NCBI GenBank assembly: GCA_037013495.1
Contig: CM072807.1
Coordinates: 28,314,802-28,378,801, forward strand
Source of the DNA: Hippophae tibetana
Lineage: Eukaryota > Streptophyta > Magnoliopsida > Rosales > Elaeagnaceae
DNA length: 64,000 bases
Direction: 5' to 3'
In this document: piece by piece, positions 40,975 to 53,420 of the stretch
Position numbering within the stretch: position 1 is the first letter of the stretch
Layout: every line of letters begins with the position of its first letter
The notes under the pieces: generated by a model
Seen by the model: the letters and a program-made list of their open reading frames with translations, nothing else
What the model was told of the DNA's origin: nothing
The model's database searches: none
Made by a program: the position numbers and the translations under genes

Positions 40975-43050
40975 CCATATGCATCAAAAAAAGGAAATCG
41001 AAAAACCTAAAATTTCAATTGCCTTGAAAGAGAGCAAAACAGAGATTTTTCCTAAAATGGCTCTCATAGTGAATGTTAGAATACAATTCAATCCAAAAAC
41101 GTTCAAAAACCCATATGAACGTATAATTTAAATGCAGCGGAAACAAAATGGATGGGAAACATACCTCCTGCCATTGATCAAAATTATTTTATTTTTCAAA
41201 AAATTCAATTTCAACATCGAGGCGGGTCAACCCGACCCTGTTTGACCCTAAAGGATACACGGTCGTATCTTGCTATTCCGGGGACGGAATCCAGCGTTCT
41301 TTTTATGAAAATTCTCATAATTCGATTTCTGAGTGATTGACGGTCTCAATTTGAAATAAAACATCGTTTTAAATAAAAATTTAATTAATGAAGCAGATAA
41401 ATACCCACGATAAATTAGATTTATTTCTTCATTTTTTTCAAGTTTAAATTCCCAGAATCACTAAAAAGGATATATTGAGACAATTTGAAATTTCCATATG
41501 CATCAAAAAAAGGAAATCGAAAAACCTAAAATTTCAATTGCCGTGAAAGAGAGCAAAACAGAGATTTTTCCTAAAATGGCTCTCATAGTGAATGTTAGAA
41601 TACAATTCAATCCAAAAACGTTCAAAAAACCATATGAACGTATAATTTAAATGCAGCGGAAACAAAATGGATGGGAAACATACCTCCTCCCATTGATCAA
41701 AATTATTTTATTTTTCAAAAAATTCACTTTCAACATCGAGGCGGGTCAACCCGACCCTGTTTGACCCTAAAGGATACACGGTCGTATCTTGCTATTCCGG
41801 GGACGGAATCCAGCGTTCTTTTTATGAAAATTCTCATAATTCGATTTCTGAGTGATTGACGGTCTCAATTTGAAATAAAACATCGTTTTAAATAAAAATT
41901 TAATTAATGAAGCAGATAAATAACCACGATAAATTAGATTTATTTCTTCATTTTTTTCAAGTTTAAATTCCCAGAATCACTAAAAAAGATATAGTGAGAC
42001 AGTTTGAAATTTCCATATGCATCAAAAAAAGGAAATCGAAAAACCTAAAATTTCAATTGCCGTGAAAGAGAGCAAAACAGAGATTTTTCCTAAAATGGCT
42101 CTCATAGTGAATGTTAGAATACAATTCAATCCAAAAACGTTCAAAAAACCATATGAACGTATAATTTCAATGCAGCGGAAACAAAATGGATGGGAAACAT
42201 ACCTCCTGCCATTGATCAAAATTATTTTATTTTTCAAAAAATTCACTTTCAACATCGAGGCGGGTCAACCCGACCCGGTTTGACCCTAAAGGATACACGG
42301 TCGTATCTTGCTATTCCGGGGACGGAATCCAGCGTTCTTTTTATCAAAATTCTCATAATTCGATTTCTGAGTGATTGACGGCCTCAATTTGAAATAAAAC
42401 ATCGTTTTAAATAAAAATTTCATTAATGAAGCAGATAAATAACCACGATAAATTAGATTTATTTCTTCATTTTTTTCAAGTTTAAATTCCCAGAATCACT
42501 AAAAAAGATATATTGAGACAATTTGAAATTTCCATATGCATCAAAAAAAGGAAATCGAAAAACCTAAAATTTCAATTGCCGTGAAAGAGAGCAAAACAGA
42601 GATTTTTCCTAAAATGGCTCTCATAGTGAATGTTAGAATACAATTCAATCCAAAAACGTTCAAAAAACCATATGAACGTATAATTTAAATGCAGCGGAAA
42701 CAAAATGGATGGGAAACATACCTCCTGCCATTGATCAAAATTATTTTATTTTTCAAAAAATTCACTTTCAACATCGAGGCGGGTCAACCCGACCCGGTTT
42801 GACCCTATAGGATACACGGTCGTATCTTGCTATTCCGGGGATGGAATCCAGCGTTCTTTTTATCAAAATTCTCATAATTCGATTTCTGAGTGATTGACGG
42901 TCTCAATTTGAAATAAAACATCGTTTTAAATAAAAATTTAATTAATGAAGCAAATAAATACCCACGATAAATTAGATTTATTTCTTCATTTTTTTCAAGT
43001 TTAAATTCCCAAAATCACTAAAAAAGATATAGTGAGACAATTTCAAATTT

Positions 43051-44086
43051 CCATATGCATCAAAAAAAGGAAATCGAAAAACCTAAAATTTCAATTGCCG
43101 TGAAAGAGAGCAAAACAGAGATTTTTCCTAAAATGGCTCTCATAGTGAATGTTAGAATACAATTCAATCCAAAAAAGTTCAAAAAACCATATGAACGTAT
43201 AATTTAAATGCAGCGGAAACAAAATGGATGGGAAACATACCTCCTGCCATTGATCAAAATTTTTTATTTTTCAAAAAATTCACTTTCAACATCGAGGCGG
43301 GTCAACCCGACCCGGTTTGACCCTAAAGGATACACGGTCGTATCTTGCTATTCCGGGGACGGAATCCAGCGTTCTTTTTATCAAAATTCTCATAATTCGA
43401 TTTCTGAGTGATTGACGGCCTCAATTTGAAATAAAACATCGTTTTAAATAAAAATTTAATTAATGAAGCAAATAAATACCCACGATAAATTAGATTTATT
43501 TCTTCATTTTTTTCAAGTTTAAATTCCCAAAATCACTAAAAAAGATATAGTGAGACAATTTCAAATTTCCATATGCATCAAAAAAAGGAAATCGAAAAAC
43601 CTAAAATTTCAATTGCCGTGAAAGAGAGCAAAACAGAGATTTTTCCTAAAATGGCTCTCATAGTGAATGTTAGAATACAATTCAATCCAAAAAAGTTCAA
43701 AAAACCATATGAACGTATAATTTAAATGCAGCGGAAACAAAATGGATGGGAAACATACCTCCTGCCATTGATCAAAATTTTTTATTTTTCAAAAAATTCA
43801 CTTTCAACATCGAGGCGGGTCAACCCGACCCGGTTTGACCCTAAAGGATACACGGTCGTATCTTGCTATTCCGGGGACGGAATCCAGCGTTCTTTTTATC
43901 AAAATTCTCATAATTCGATTTCTGAGTGATTGACGGCCTCAATTTGAAATAAAACATCGTTTTAAATAAAAATTTCATTAATGAAGCAGATAAATAACCA
44001 CGATAAATTAGATTTATTTCTTCATTTTTTTCAAGTTTAAATTCCCAGAATCACTAAAAAAGATATATTGAGACAATTTGAAATTT
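43051..44086. repeat. Adjacent monomer duplication (43051-43568 and 43569-44086)
   Basis: The two neighbours share AAAAAAGTTCAAAA in place of AAAAACGTTCAAAA, and both are preceded by CCCAAAATCAC and TTTCAAATTTCC. The main difference I saw is at the end: the first finishes with AATTAATGAAGCAAAT and the second with ATTTCATTAATGAAGCAGAT, the tail also seen at the end of 42013. A one-monomer slip followed by a tail exchange would explain this. Confidence 0.82.
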
Positions 44087-46680
44087 CCATATGCATCAAA
44101 AAAAGGAAATCGAAAAACCTAAAATTTCAATTGCCGTGAAAGAGAGCAAAACAGAGATTTTTCCTAAAATGGCTCTCATAGTGAATGTTAGAATACAATT
44201 CAATCCAAAAACGTTCAAAAAACCATATGAACGTATAATTTAAATGCAGCGGAAACAAAATGGATGGGAAACATACCTCCTGCCATTGATCAAAATTATT
44301 TTATTTTTCAAAAAATTCACTTTCAACATCGAGGCGGGTCAACCCGACCCGGTTTGACCCTAAAGGATACACGGTCGTATCTTGCTATTCCGGGGACGGA
44401 ATCCAGCGTTCTTTTTATCAAAATTCTCATAATTCGATTTCTGAGTGATTGACGGTCTCAATTTGAAATAAAACATCGTTTTAAATAAAAATTTAATTAA
44501 TGAACCAGATAAATAACCACGATAAATTAGATTTATTTCTTCATTTTTTTCAAGTTTAAATTCCCAAAATCACTAAAAAAGATATAGTGAGACAATTTGA
44601 AATTTCCATATGCATCAAAAAAAGGAAATCGAAAAACCTAAAATTTCAATTGCCGTGAAAGAGAGCAAAACAGAGATTTTTCCTAAAATGGCTCTCATAG
44701 TGAATGTTAGAATACAATTCAATCCAAAAACGTTCAAAAAACCATATGAACGTATAATTTAAATGCAGCGGAAACAAAATGGATGGGAAACATACCTCCT
44801 GCCATTGATCAAAATTATTTTATTTTTCAAAAAATTCACTTTCAACATCGAGGCGGGTCAACCCGACCCGGTTTGACCCTAAAGGATACACGGTCGTATC
44901 TTGCTATTCCGGGGACGGAATCCAGCGTTCTTTTTATCAAAATTCTCATAATTCGATTTCTGAGTGATTGACGGTCTCAATTTGAAATAAAACATCGTTT
45001 TAAATAAAAATTTAATTAATAAAGCAGATAAATACCCACGATAAATTAGATTTATTTCTTCATTTTTTTCAAGTTTAAATTCCCAGAATCACTAAAAAAG
45101 ATATATTGAGACAATTTGAAATTTCCATATGCATCAAAAAAATGAAATCGAAAAACCTAAAATTTCAATTGCCGTGAAAGAGAGCAAAACAGAGATTTTT
45201 CCTAAAATGGCTCTCATAGTGAATGTTAGAATACAATTCAATCCAAAAACGTTCAAAAAACCATATGAACGTATAATTTAAATGCAGCGGAAACAAAATG
45301 GATGGGAAACATACCTCCTGCCATTGATCAAAATTATTTTATTTTTCAAAAAATTCACTTTCAACATCGAGGCGGGTCAACCCGACCCGGTTTGACCCTA
45401 TAGGATACACGGTCGTATCTTGCTATTCCGGGTACGGAATCCAGCGTTCTTTTTATCAAAATTCTCATAATTCGATTTCTGAGTGATTGACGGTCTCAAT
45501 TTGAAATAAAACATCGTTTTAAATAAAAATTTAATTAATGAAGCAGATAAATACCCACGATAAATTAGATTTATTTCTTCATTTTTTTCAAGTTTAAATT
45601 CCCAGAATCACTAAAAAAGATATAGTGAGACAATTTGAAATTTCCATATGCATCAAAAAAAGGAAATCGAAAAACCTAAAATTTCAATTGCCGTGAAAGA
45701 GAGCAAAACAGAGATTTTTCCTAAAATGGCTCTCATAGTGAATGTTAGAATACAATTCAATCCAAAAACGTTCAAAAAACCATATGAACGTATAATTTAA
45801 ATGCAGCGGAAACAAAATGGATGGGAAACATACCTCCTGCCATTGATCAAAATTTTTTATTTTTCAAAAAATTCACTTTCAACATCGAGGCGGGTCAACC
45901 CGACCCGGTTTGACCCTAAAGGATACACGGTCGTATCTTGCTATTCCGGGGACGGAATCCAGCGTTCTTTTTATCAAAATTCTCATAATTCGATTTCTGA
46001 GTTATTGACGGCCTCAATTTGAAATAAAACATCGTTTTAAATAAAAATTTCATTAATGAAGCAGATAAATAACCACGATAAATTAGATTTATTTCTTCAT
46101 TTTTTTCAAGTTTAAATTCCCAGAATCACTAAAAAAGATATATTGAGACAATTTGAAATTTCCATATGCATCAAAAAAAGGAAATCGAAAAACCTAAAAT
46201 TTCAATTGCCGTGAAAGAGAGCAAAACAGAGATTTTTCCTAAAATGGCTCTCATAGTGAATGTTAGAATACAATTCAATCCAAAAACGTTCAAAAAACCA
46301 TATGAACGTATAATTTAAATGCAGCGGAAACAAAATGGATGGGAAACATACCTCCTGCCATTGATCAAAATTATTTTATTTTTCAAAAAATTGACTTTCA
46401 ACATCGAGGCGGGTCAACCCGACCCGGTTTGACCCTAAAGGATACACGGTCGTATCTTGCTATTCCGGGGACGGAATCCAGCGTTCTTTTTATCAAAATT
46501 CTCATAATTCGATTTCTTAGTGATTGACGGTCTCAATTTGAAATAAAACATCGTTTTAAATAAAAATTTAATTAATGAAGCAGATAAATACCCACGATAA
46601 ATTAGATTTATTTCTTCATTTTTTTCAAGTTTAAATTCCCAGAATCACTAAAAAAGATATATTGAGACAATTTGAAATTT

Positions 46681-49600
46681 CCATATGCATCAAAAAAAGG
46701 AAATCGAAAAACCTAAAATTTCAATTGCCGTGAAAGAAAGCAAAACAGAGATTTTTCCTATAATGGCTCTCATAGTGAATGTTAGAATACAATTCAATCC
46801 AAAAACGTTCAAAAAACCATATGAACGTATAATTTAAATGCAGCGGAAACAAAATGGATGGGAAACATACCTCCTGCCATTGATCAAAATTATTTTATTT
46901 TTCAAAAAATTCACTTTCAACATCGAGGCGGGTCAACCCGACCCGGTTTGACCCTAAAGGTTACACGGTCGTATCTTGCTATTCCGGGGACGGATTCCAG
47001 CGTTCTTTTTATGAAAATTCTCATAATTCGATTTCTGAGTGATTGACGGTCTCAATTTGAAATAAAACATCGTTTTAAATAAAAATTTCATTAATGAAGC
47101 AGATAAATACCCACGATAAATTAGATTTATTTCTTCATTTTTTTCAAGTTTAAATTCCCAGAATCACTAAAAAAGATATATTGAGACAATTTGAAATTTC
47201 CATATGCATCAAAAAAAGGAAATCGAAAAACCTAAAATTTCAATTGCCTTGAAAGAGAGCAAAACAGAGATTTTTCCTAAAATGGCTCTCATAGTGAATG
47301 TTAGAATACAATTCAATCCAAAAACGTTCAAAAACCCATATGAACGTATAATTTAAATGCAGCGGAAACAAAATGGATGGGAAACATACCTCCTGCCATT
47401 GATCAAATTTTTTTATTTTTCAAAAAATTCACTTTCAACATCGAGGCGGGTCAACCCGACCCGGTTTGACCCTAAAGGATACACGGTCGTATCTTGCTAT
47501 TCCGGGGACGGAATCCAGCGTTCTTTTTATCAAAATTCTCATAATTCGATTTCTGAGTGATTGACGGTCTCAATTTGAAATAAACATCGTTTTAAATAAA
47601 AATTTAATTAATGAAGCAGATAAATAACCACGATAAATTAGATTTATTTCTTCATTTTTTTCAAGTTTAAATTCCCAAAATCACTAAAAAAGATATATTG
47701 AGACAATTTGAAATTTCCATATGCATCAAAAAAAGGAAATCGAAAAACCTAAAATTTCAATTGCCGTGAAAGAGAGCAAAACAGAGATTTTTCCTAAAAT
47801 GGCTCTCATAGTGAATGTTAGAATACAATTCAATCCAAAAACGTTCAAAAAACCATATGAACGTATAATTTAAATGAAGCGGAAACAAAATGGATGGGAA
47901 ACATACCTCCTGCCATTGATCAAAATTTTTTATTTTTCAAAAAATTCACTTTCAACATCGAGGCGGGTCAACCCGACCCGGTTTGACCCTAAAGGATACA
48001 CGGTCGTATCTTGCTATTCCGGGGAAGGAATCCAGCGTTCTTTTTATCAAAATTCTCATAATTCGATTTCTTAGTGATTGACGGTCTCAATTTGAAATAA
48101 AACATCGTTTTAAATAAAAATTTAATTAATGAAGCAGATAAATACCCACGATAAATTAGATTTATTTCTTCATTTTTTTCAAGTTTAAATTCCCAGAATC
48201 ACTAAAAAAGATATATTGAGACAATTTGAAATTTCCATATGCATCAAAAAAAGGAAATCGAAAAACCTAAAATTTCAATTGCCGTGAAAGAAAGCAAAAC
48301 AGAGATTTTTCCTATAATGGCTCTCATAGTGAATGTTAGAATACAATTCAATCCAAAAACGTTCAAAAAACCATATGAACGTATAATTTAAATGCAGCGG
48401 AAACAAAATGGATGGGAAACATACCTCCTGCCATTGATCAAAATTATTTTATTTTTCAAAAAATTCACTTTCAACATCGAGGCGGGTCAACCCGACCCGG
48501 TTTGACCCTAAAGGTTACACGGTCGTATCTTGCTATTCCGGGGACGGATTCCAGCGTTCTTTTTATGAAAATTCTCATAATTCGATTTCTGAGTGATTGA
48601 CGGTCTCAATTTGAAATAAAACATCGTTTTAAATAAAAATTTCATTATTGAAGCAGATAAATACCCACGATAAATTAGATTTATTTCTTCATTTTTTTCA
48701 AGTTTAAATTCCCAGAATCACTAAAAAAGATATATTGAGACAATTTGAAATTTCCATATGCATCAAAAAAAGGAAATCGAAAAACCTAAAATTTCAATTG
48801 CCTTGAAAGAGAGCAAAACAGAGATTTTTCCTAAAATGGCTCTCATAGTGAATGTTAGAATACAATTCAATCCAAAAACGTTCAAAAACCCATATGAACG
48901 TATAATTTAAATGCAGCGGAAACAAAATGGATGGGAAACATACCTCCTGCCATTGATCAAATTTTTTTATTTTTCAAAAAATTCACTTTCAACATCGAGG
49001 CGGGTCAACCCTACCCGGTTTGACCCTAAAGGATACACGGTCGTATCTTGCTATTCCTGGGACGGAATCCAGCGTTCTTTTTATCAAAATTCTCATAATT
49101 CGATTTCTGAGTGATTGACGGTCTCAATTTGAAATAAACATCGTTTTAAATAAAAATTTAATTAATGAAGCAGATAAATAACCACGATAAATTAGATTTA
49201 TTTCTTCATTTTTTTCAAGTTTAAATTCCCAAAATCACTAAAAAAGATATATTGAGACAATTTGAAATTTCCATATGCATCAAAAAAAGGAAATCGAAAA
49301 ACCTAAAATTTCAATTGCCGTGAAAGAGAGCAAAACAGAGATTTTTCCTAAAATGGCTCTCATAGTGAATGTTAGAATACAATTCAATCCAAAAACGTTC
49401 AAAAAAACATATGAACGTATAATTTAAATGAAGCGGAAACAAAATGGATGGGAAACATACCTCCTGCCATTGATCAAAATTTTTTATTTTTCAAAAAATT
49501 CACTTTCAACATCGAGGCGGGTCAACCCGACCCGGTTTGACCCTAAAGGATACACGGTCGTATCTTGCTATTCCGGGGACGGAATCCAGCGTTCTTTTTA

Positions 49601-49788
49601 TCAAAATTCTCATAATTCGATTTCTGAGTGATTGACGGTCTCAATTTGAAATAAAACATCGTTTTAAATAAAAATTTAATTAATGAACCAGATAAATAAC
49701 CACGATAAATTAGATTTATTTCTTCATTTTTTTCAAGTTTAAATTACCAGAATCACTAAAAACGATATATTGAGACAATTTGAAATTT
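46681..49788. repeat. Three-monomer HOR, two tandem copies (46681-48234 and 48235-49788)
   Basis: Offset 1554 bp. First monomers share GTGAAAGAAAGC, CCTATAATGG, AAAGGTTACAC and GGATTCC. Second monomers share TTGCCTTG, AAAAACCC and AAATAAACATCG (one A lost). Third monomers share AATGAAGCGG and are preceded by CCCAAAATC. Private changes: GGGGAAGGAATCC and CTTAGTG at 47717; ACCCTACCC with CCTGGGACGG at 48754; AAAAAAACATATG at 49271. Confidence 0.85.
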
Positions 49789-51346
49789 CCATATGCATCA
49801 AAAAAAGGAAATCGAAAAACCTAAAATTTCAATTGCCGTGAACGAGAGCAAAACAGAGATTTTTCCTAAAATGGCTCTCATAGTGAATGTTAGAATACAA
49901 TTCAATCCAAAAACGTTCAAAAAACCATATGAACGTATAGTTTAAATGCAGCGGAAACAAAATGGATGGGAAACATACCTCCTGCCATTGATCAAAATTA
50001 TTTTATTTTTCAAAAAATTCACTTTCAACATCGAGGCGGGTCAACCCGACCCGGTTTGACCCTAAAGGATACACGGTCGTATCTTGCTATTCCGGGGACG
50101 TAATCCAGCGTTCTTTTTATCAAAATTCTCATAATTCGATTTCTGAGTGATTGACGGCCTCAATTTGAAATAAAACATCGTTTTAAATAAAAATTTCATT
50201 AATGAAGCAGATAAATACCCACTATAAATTAGATTTATTTCTTCATTTTTTTCAAGTTTAAATTCCCAGAATCACTAAAAAAGATATATTGAGACAATTT
50301 GAAATTTCCATATGCATCAAAAAAAGGAAATCGAAAAACCTAAAATTTCAATTGCCGTCAAAAGAGAGCAAAACAGAGATTTTTCCTATAATGGCTCTCA
50401 TAGTGAATGTTAGAATACAATTCAATCCAAAAACGTTCAAAAAACCATATGAACGTATAATTTAAATGCAGCGGAAACAAAATGGATGGGAAACATACCT
50501 CCTGCCATTGATCAAAATTATTTTATTTTTCAAAAAATTCACTTTCAACATCGAGGCGGGTCAACCCGACCCGGTTTGACCCTAAAGGTTACACGGTCGT
50601 ATCTTGCTATTCCGGGGACGGATTCCAGCGTTCTTTTTATGAAAATTCTCATAATTCGATTTCTGAGTGATTGACGGTCTCAATTTGAAATAAAACATCG
50701 TTTTAAATAAAAATTTAATTAATGAAGCAGATAAATAACCACGATAAATTAGATTTATTTCTTCATTTTTTTCAAGTTTAAATTCCCAGAATCACTAAAA
50801 AAGATATATTGAGACAATTTGAAATTTCCATATGCATCAAAAAAAGGAAATCGAAAAACCTAAAATTTCAATTGCCGTGAAAGAGAGCAAAAGAGAGATT
50901 TTTCCTAAAATGGCTCTCATAGTGAATGTTAGAATACAATTCAATCCAAAAACGTTCAAAAAACCATATGAACGTATAATTTAAATGCAGCGGAAACAAA
51001 ATGGATGGGAAACATACCTCCTGCCATTGATCAAAATTATTTTATTTTTCAAAAAATTCACTTTCAACATCGAGGCGGGTCAACCCGACCCGGTTTGACC
51101 CTAAAGGATACACGGTCGTATCTTGCTATTCCGGGGACGGAATCCAGCGTTCTTTTTATGAAAATTCTCATAATTCGATTTCTGAGTGATTGACGGTCTC
51201 AATTTGAAATAAAACATCGTTTTAAATAAAAATTTAATTAATGATGCAGATAAATATCCACGATAAATTAGATTTAATTCTTCATTTTTTTCAAGTTTAA
51301 ATTCCCAGAATCACTAAAAAGGATATATTGACACAATTTGAAATTT

Positions 51347-53420
51347 CCATATGCATCAAAAAAAGGAAATCGAAAAACCTAAAATTTCAATTGCCTTGAA
51401 AGAGAGCAAAACAGAGATTTTTCCTAAAATGGCTCTCATAGTGAATGTTAGAATACAATTCAATCCAAAAACGTTCAAAAACCCATATGAACGTATAATT
51501 TAAATGCAGCGGAAACAAAATGGATGGGAAACATACCTCCTGCCATTGATCAAATTTTTTTATTTTTCAAAAAATTCACTTTCAACATCGAGGCGGGTCA
51601 ACCCGACCCGGTTTGACCCTAAAGGATACACGGTCGTATCTTGCTATTCCGGGGACGGAATCCAGCGTTCTTTTTATCAAAATTCTAATAATTCGATTTC
51701 TGAGTGATTGACGGTCTCAATTTGAAATAAAACATCGTTTTAAATAAAAATTTAATTAATGAAGCATATAAATAACCACGATAAATTAGATTTATTTCTT
51801 CATTTTTTTCAAGTTTAAATTCCCAGAATCACTAAAAAAGATATATTGAGACAATTTGAAATTTCCATATGCATCAAAAAAAGGAAATCGAAAAACCTAA
51901 AATTTCAATTGCCGTGAAAGAGAGCAAAACAGAGATTTTTTCTAAAATGGGTCTCATAGTGAATGTTAGAATACAATTCAATCCAAAAACGTTCAAAAAA
52001 CCATATGAACGTATAATTTAAATGCAGCGGAAACAAAATGGATGGGAAACATACCTCCTGCCATTGATCAAAATTATTTTATTTTTCAAAAAATTCACTT
52101 TCAACATCGAGGCGGGTCAACCCGACCCGGTTTGACCCTAAAGGATACACGGTCGTATCTTGCAATTCCGGGGACGGAATCCAGCGTTCTTTTTATCAAA
52201 ATTCTCATAATTCGATTTCTGAGTGATTGACGGTCTCAATTTGAAATAAAACATCGTTTTAAATAAAAATTTAATTAATGATGCAGATAAATATCCACGA
52301 TAAATTAGATTTAATTCTTCATTTTTTTCAAGTTTAAATTCCCAGAATCACTAAAAAAGATATATTGAGACAATTTGAAATTTCCATATGCATCAAAAAA
52401 AGGAAATCGAAAAACCTAAAATTTCAATTGCCGTGAAAGAGAGCAAAACAGAGATTTTTCCTAAAATGGCTCTCATAGTGAATGTTAGAATACAATTCAA
52501 TCCAAAAACGTTCAAAAACCCATATGAACGTATAATTTAAATGCAGCGGAAACAAAATGGATGGGAAACATACCTCCTGCCATTGATCAAATTTTTTTAT
52601 TTTTCAAAAAATTCACTTTCAACATCGAGGCGGGTCAACCCGACCCGGTTTGACCCTAAAGGATACACGGTCGTATCTTGCTATTCCGGGGACGGAATCC
52701 AGCGTTCTTTTTATCAAAATTCTCATAATTCGATTTCTGAGTGATTGACGGTCTCAATTTGAAATAAAACATCGTTTTAAATAAAAATTTAATTAATGAA
52801 GCATATAAATAACCACGATAAATTAGATTTATTTCTTCATTTTTTTCAAGTTTAAATTCCCAGAATCACTAAAAAAGATATATTGAGACAATTTGAAATT
52901 TCCATATGCATCAAAAAAAGGAAATCGAAAAACCTAAAATTTCAATTGCCGTGAAAGAGAGCAAAACAGAGATTTTTTCTAAAATGGGTCTCATAGTGAA
53001 TGTTAGAATACAATTCAATCCAAAAACGTTCAAAAAACCATATGAACGTATAATTTAAATGCAGCGGAAACAAAATGGATGGGAAACATACCTCCTGCCA
53101 TTGATCAAAATTATTTTATTTTTCAAAAAATTCACTTTCAACATCGAGGCGGGTCAACCCGACCCGGTTTGACCCTAAAGGATACACGGTCGTATCTTGC
53201 AATTCCGGGGACGGAATCCAGCGTTCTTTTTATCAAAATTCTCATAATTCGATTTTTGAGTGATTGACGGTCTCAATTTGAAATAAAACATCGTTTTAAA
53301 TAAAAATTTAATTAATGAACCAGATAAATAACCACGATAAATTAGATTTATTTCTTCATTTTTTTCAAGTTTAAATTACCAGAATCACTAAAAAAGATAT
53401 ATTGAGACAATTTGAAATTT
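51347..53420. repeat. Two-monomer tandem duplication (51347-52383 and 52384-53420)
   Basis: Offset 1037 bp. Shared private markers: GAAGCATATAAATAACC at the end of the first monomers, AAAATGGGTCTC and GCAATTCC in the second. The distinctive ATGATGCAGATAAATATCC and GATTTAATTC tail occurs near 51240 and 52280, just before each unit, so the true unit of duplication is out of phase with the monomer frame used here. The GCCTTG of 51347 is GCCGTG at 52384. Confidence 0.85.

Larger units (their letters stand above)
30602..42012. repeat. Array segment IV: nine-monomer HOR domain (22 monomers)
   Basis: Monomer starts: 30602, 31121, 31640, 32159, 32678, 33197, 33715, 34234, 34753, 35272, 35790, 36308, 36827, 37346, 37865, 38383, 38902, 39421, 39938, 40456, 40975, 41494. 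Two haplotypes dominate. One has AAAGGTTACAC, GGGACGGATTCC and ATGAAAATTC (32678, 34234, 36308, 37346, 38902, 40456). The other has TTGCCTTGAAAG with AAAAACCCATATG (33197, 34753, 35790, 37865, 39421, 40975). They recur in a loose alternating order, with other monomers between. Confidence 0.85.
42013..51346. repeat. Array segment V (18 monomers)
   Basis: Monomer starts: 42013, 42532, 43051, 43569, 44087, 44606, 45125, 45644, 46162, 46681, 47200, 47717, 48235, 48754, 49271, 49789, 50308, 50828. New local variants appear: GACGGCCTC with ATTTCATTAATG (42013, 43569, 45644, 49789), and AATGAAGCGG for AATGCAGCGG (47717, 49271; also 39938). The copy at 42013 has TATAATTTCAATG instead of TATAATTTAAATG, which removes a stop and joins two open frames. 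The copy at 50308 has a one-base insertion (GCCGTCAAAAGAG). Confidence 0.85.
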
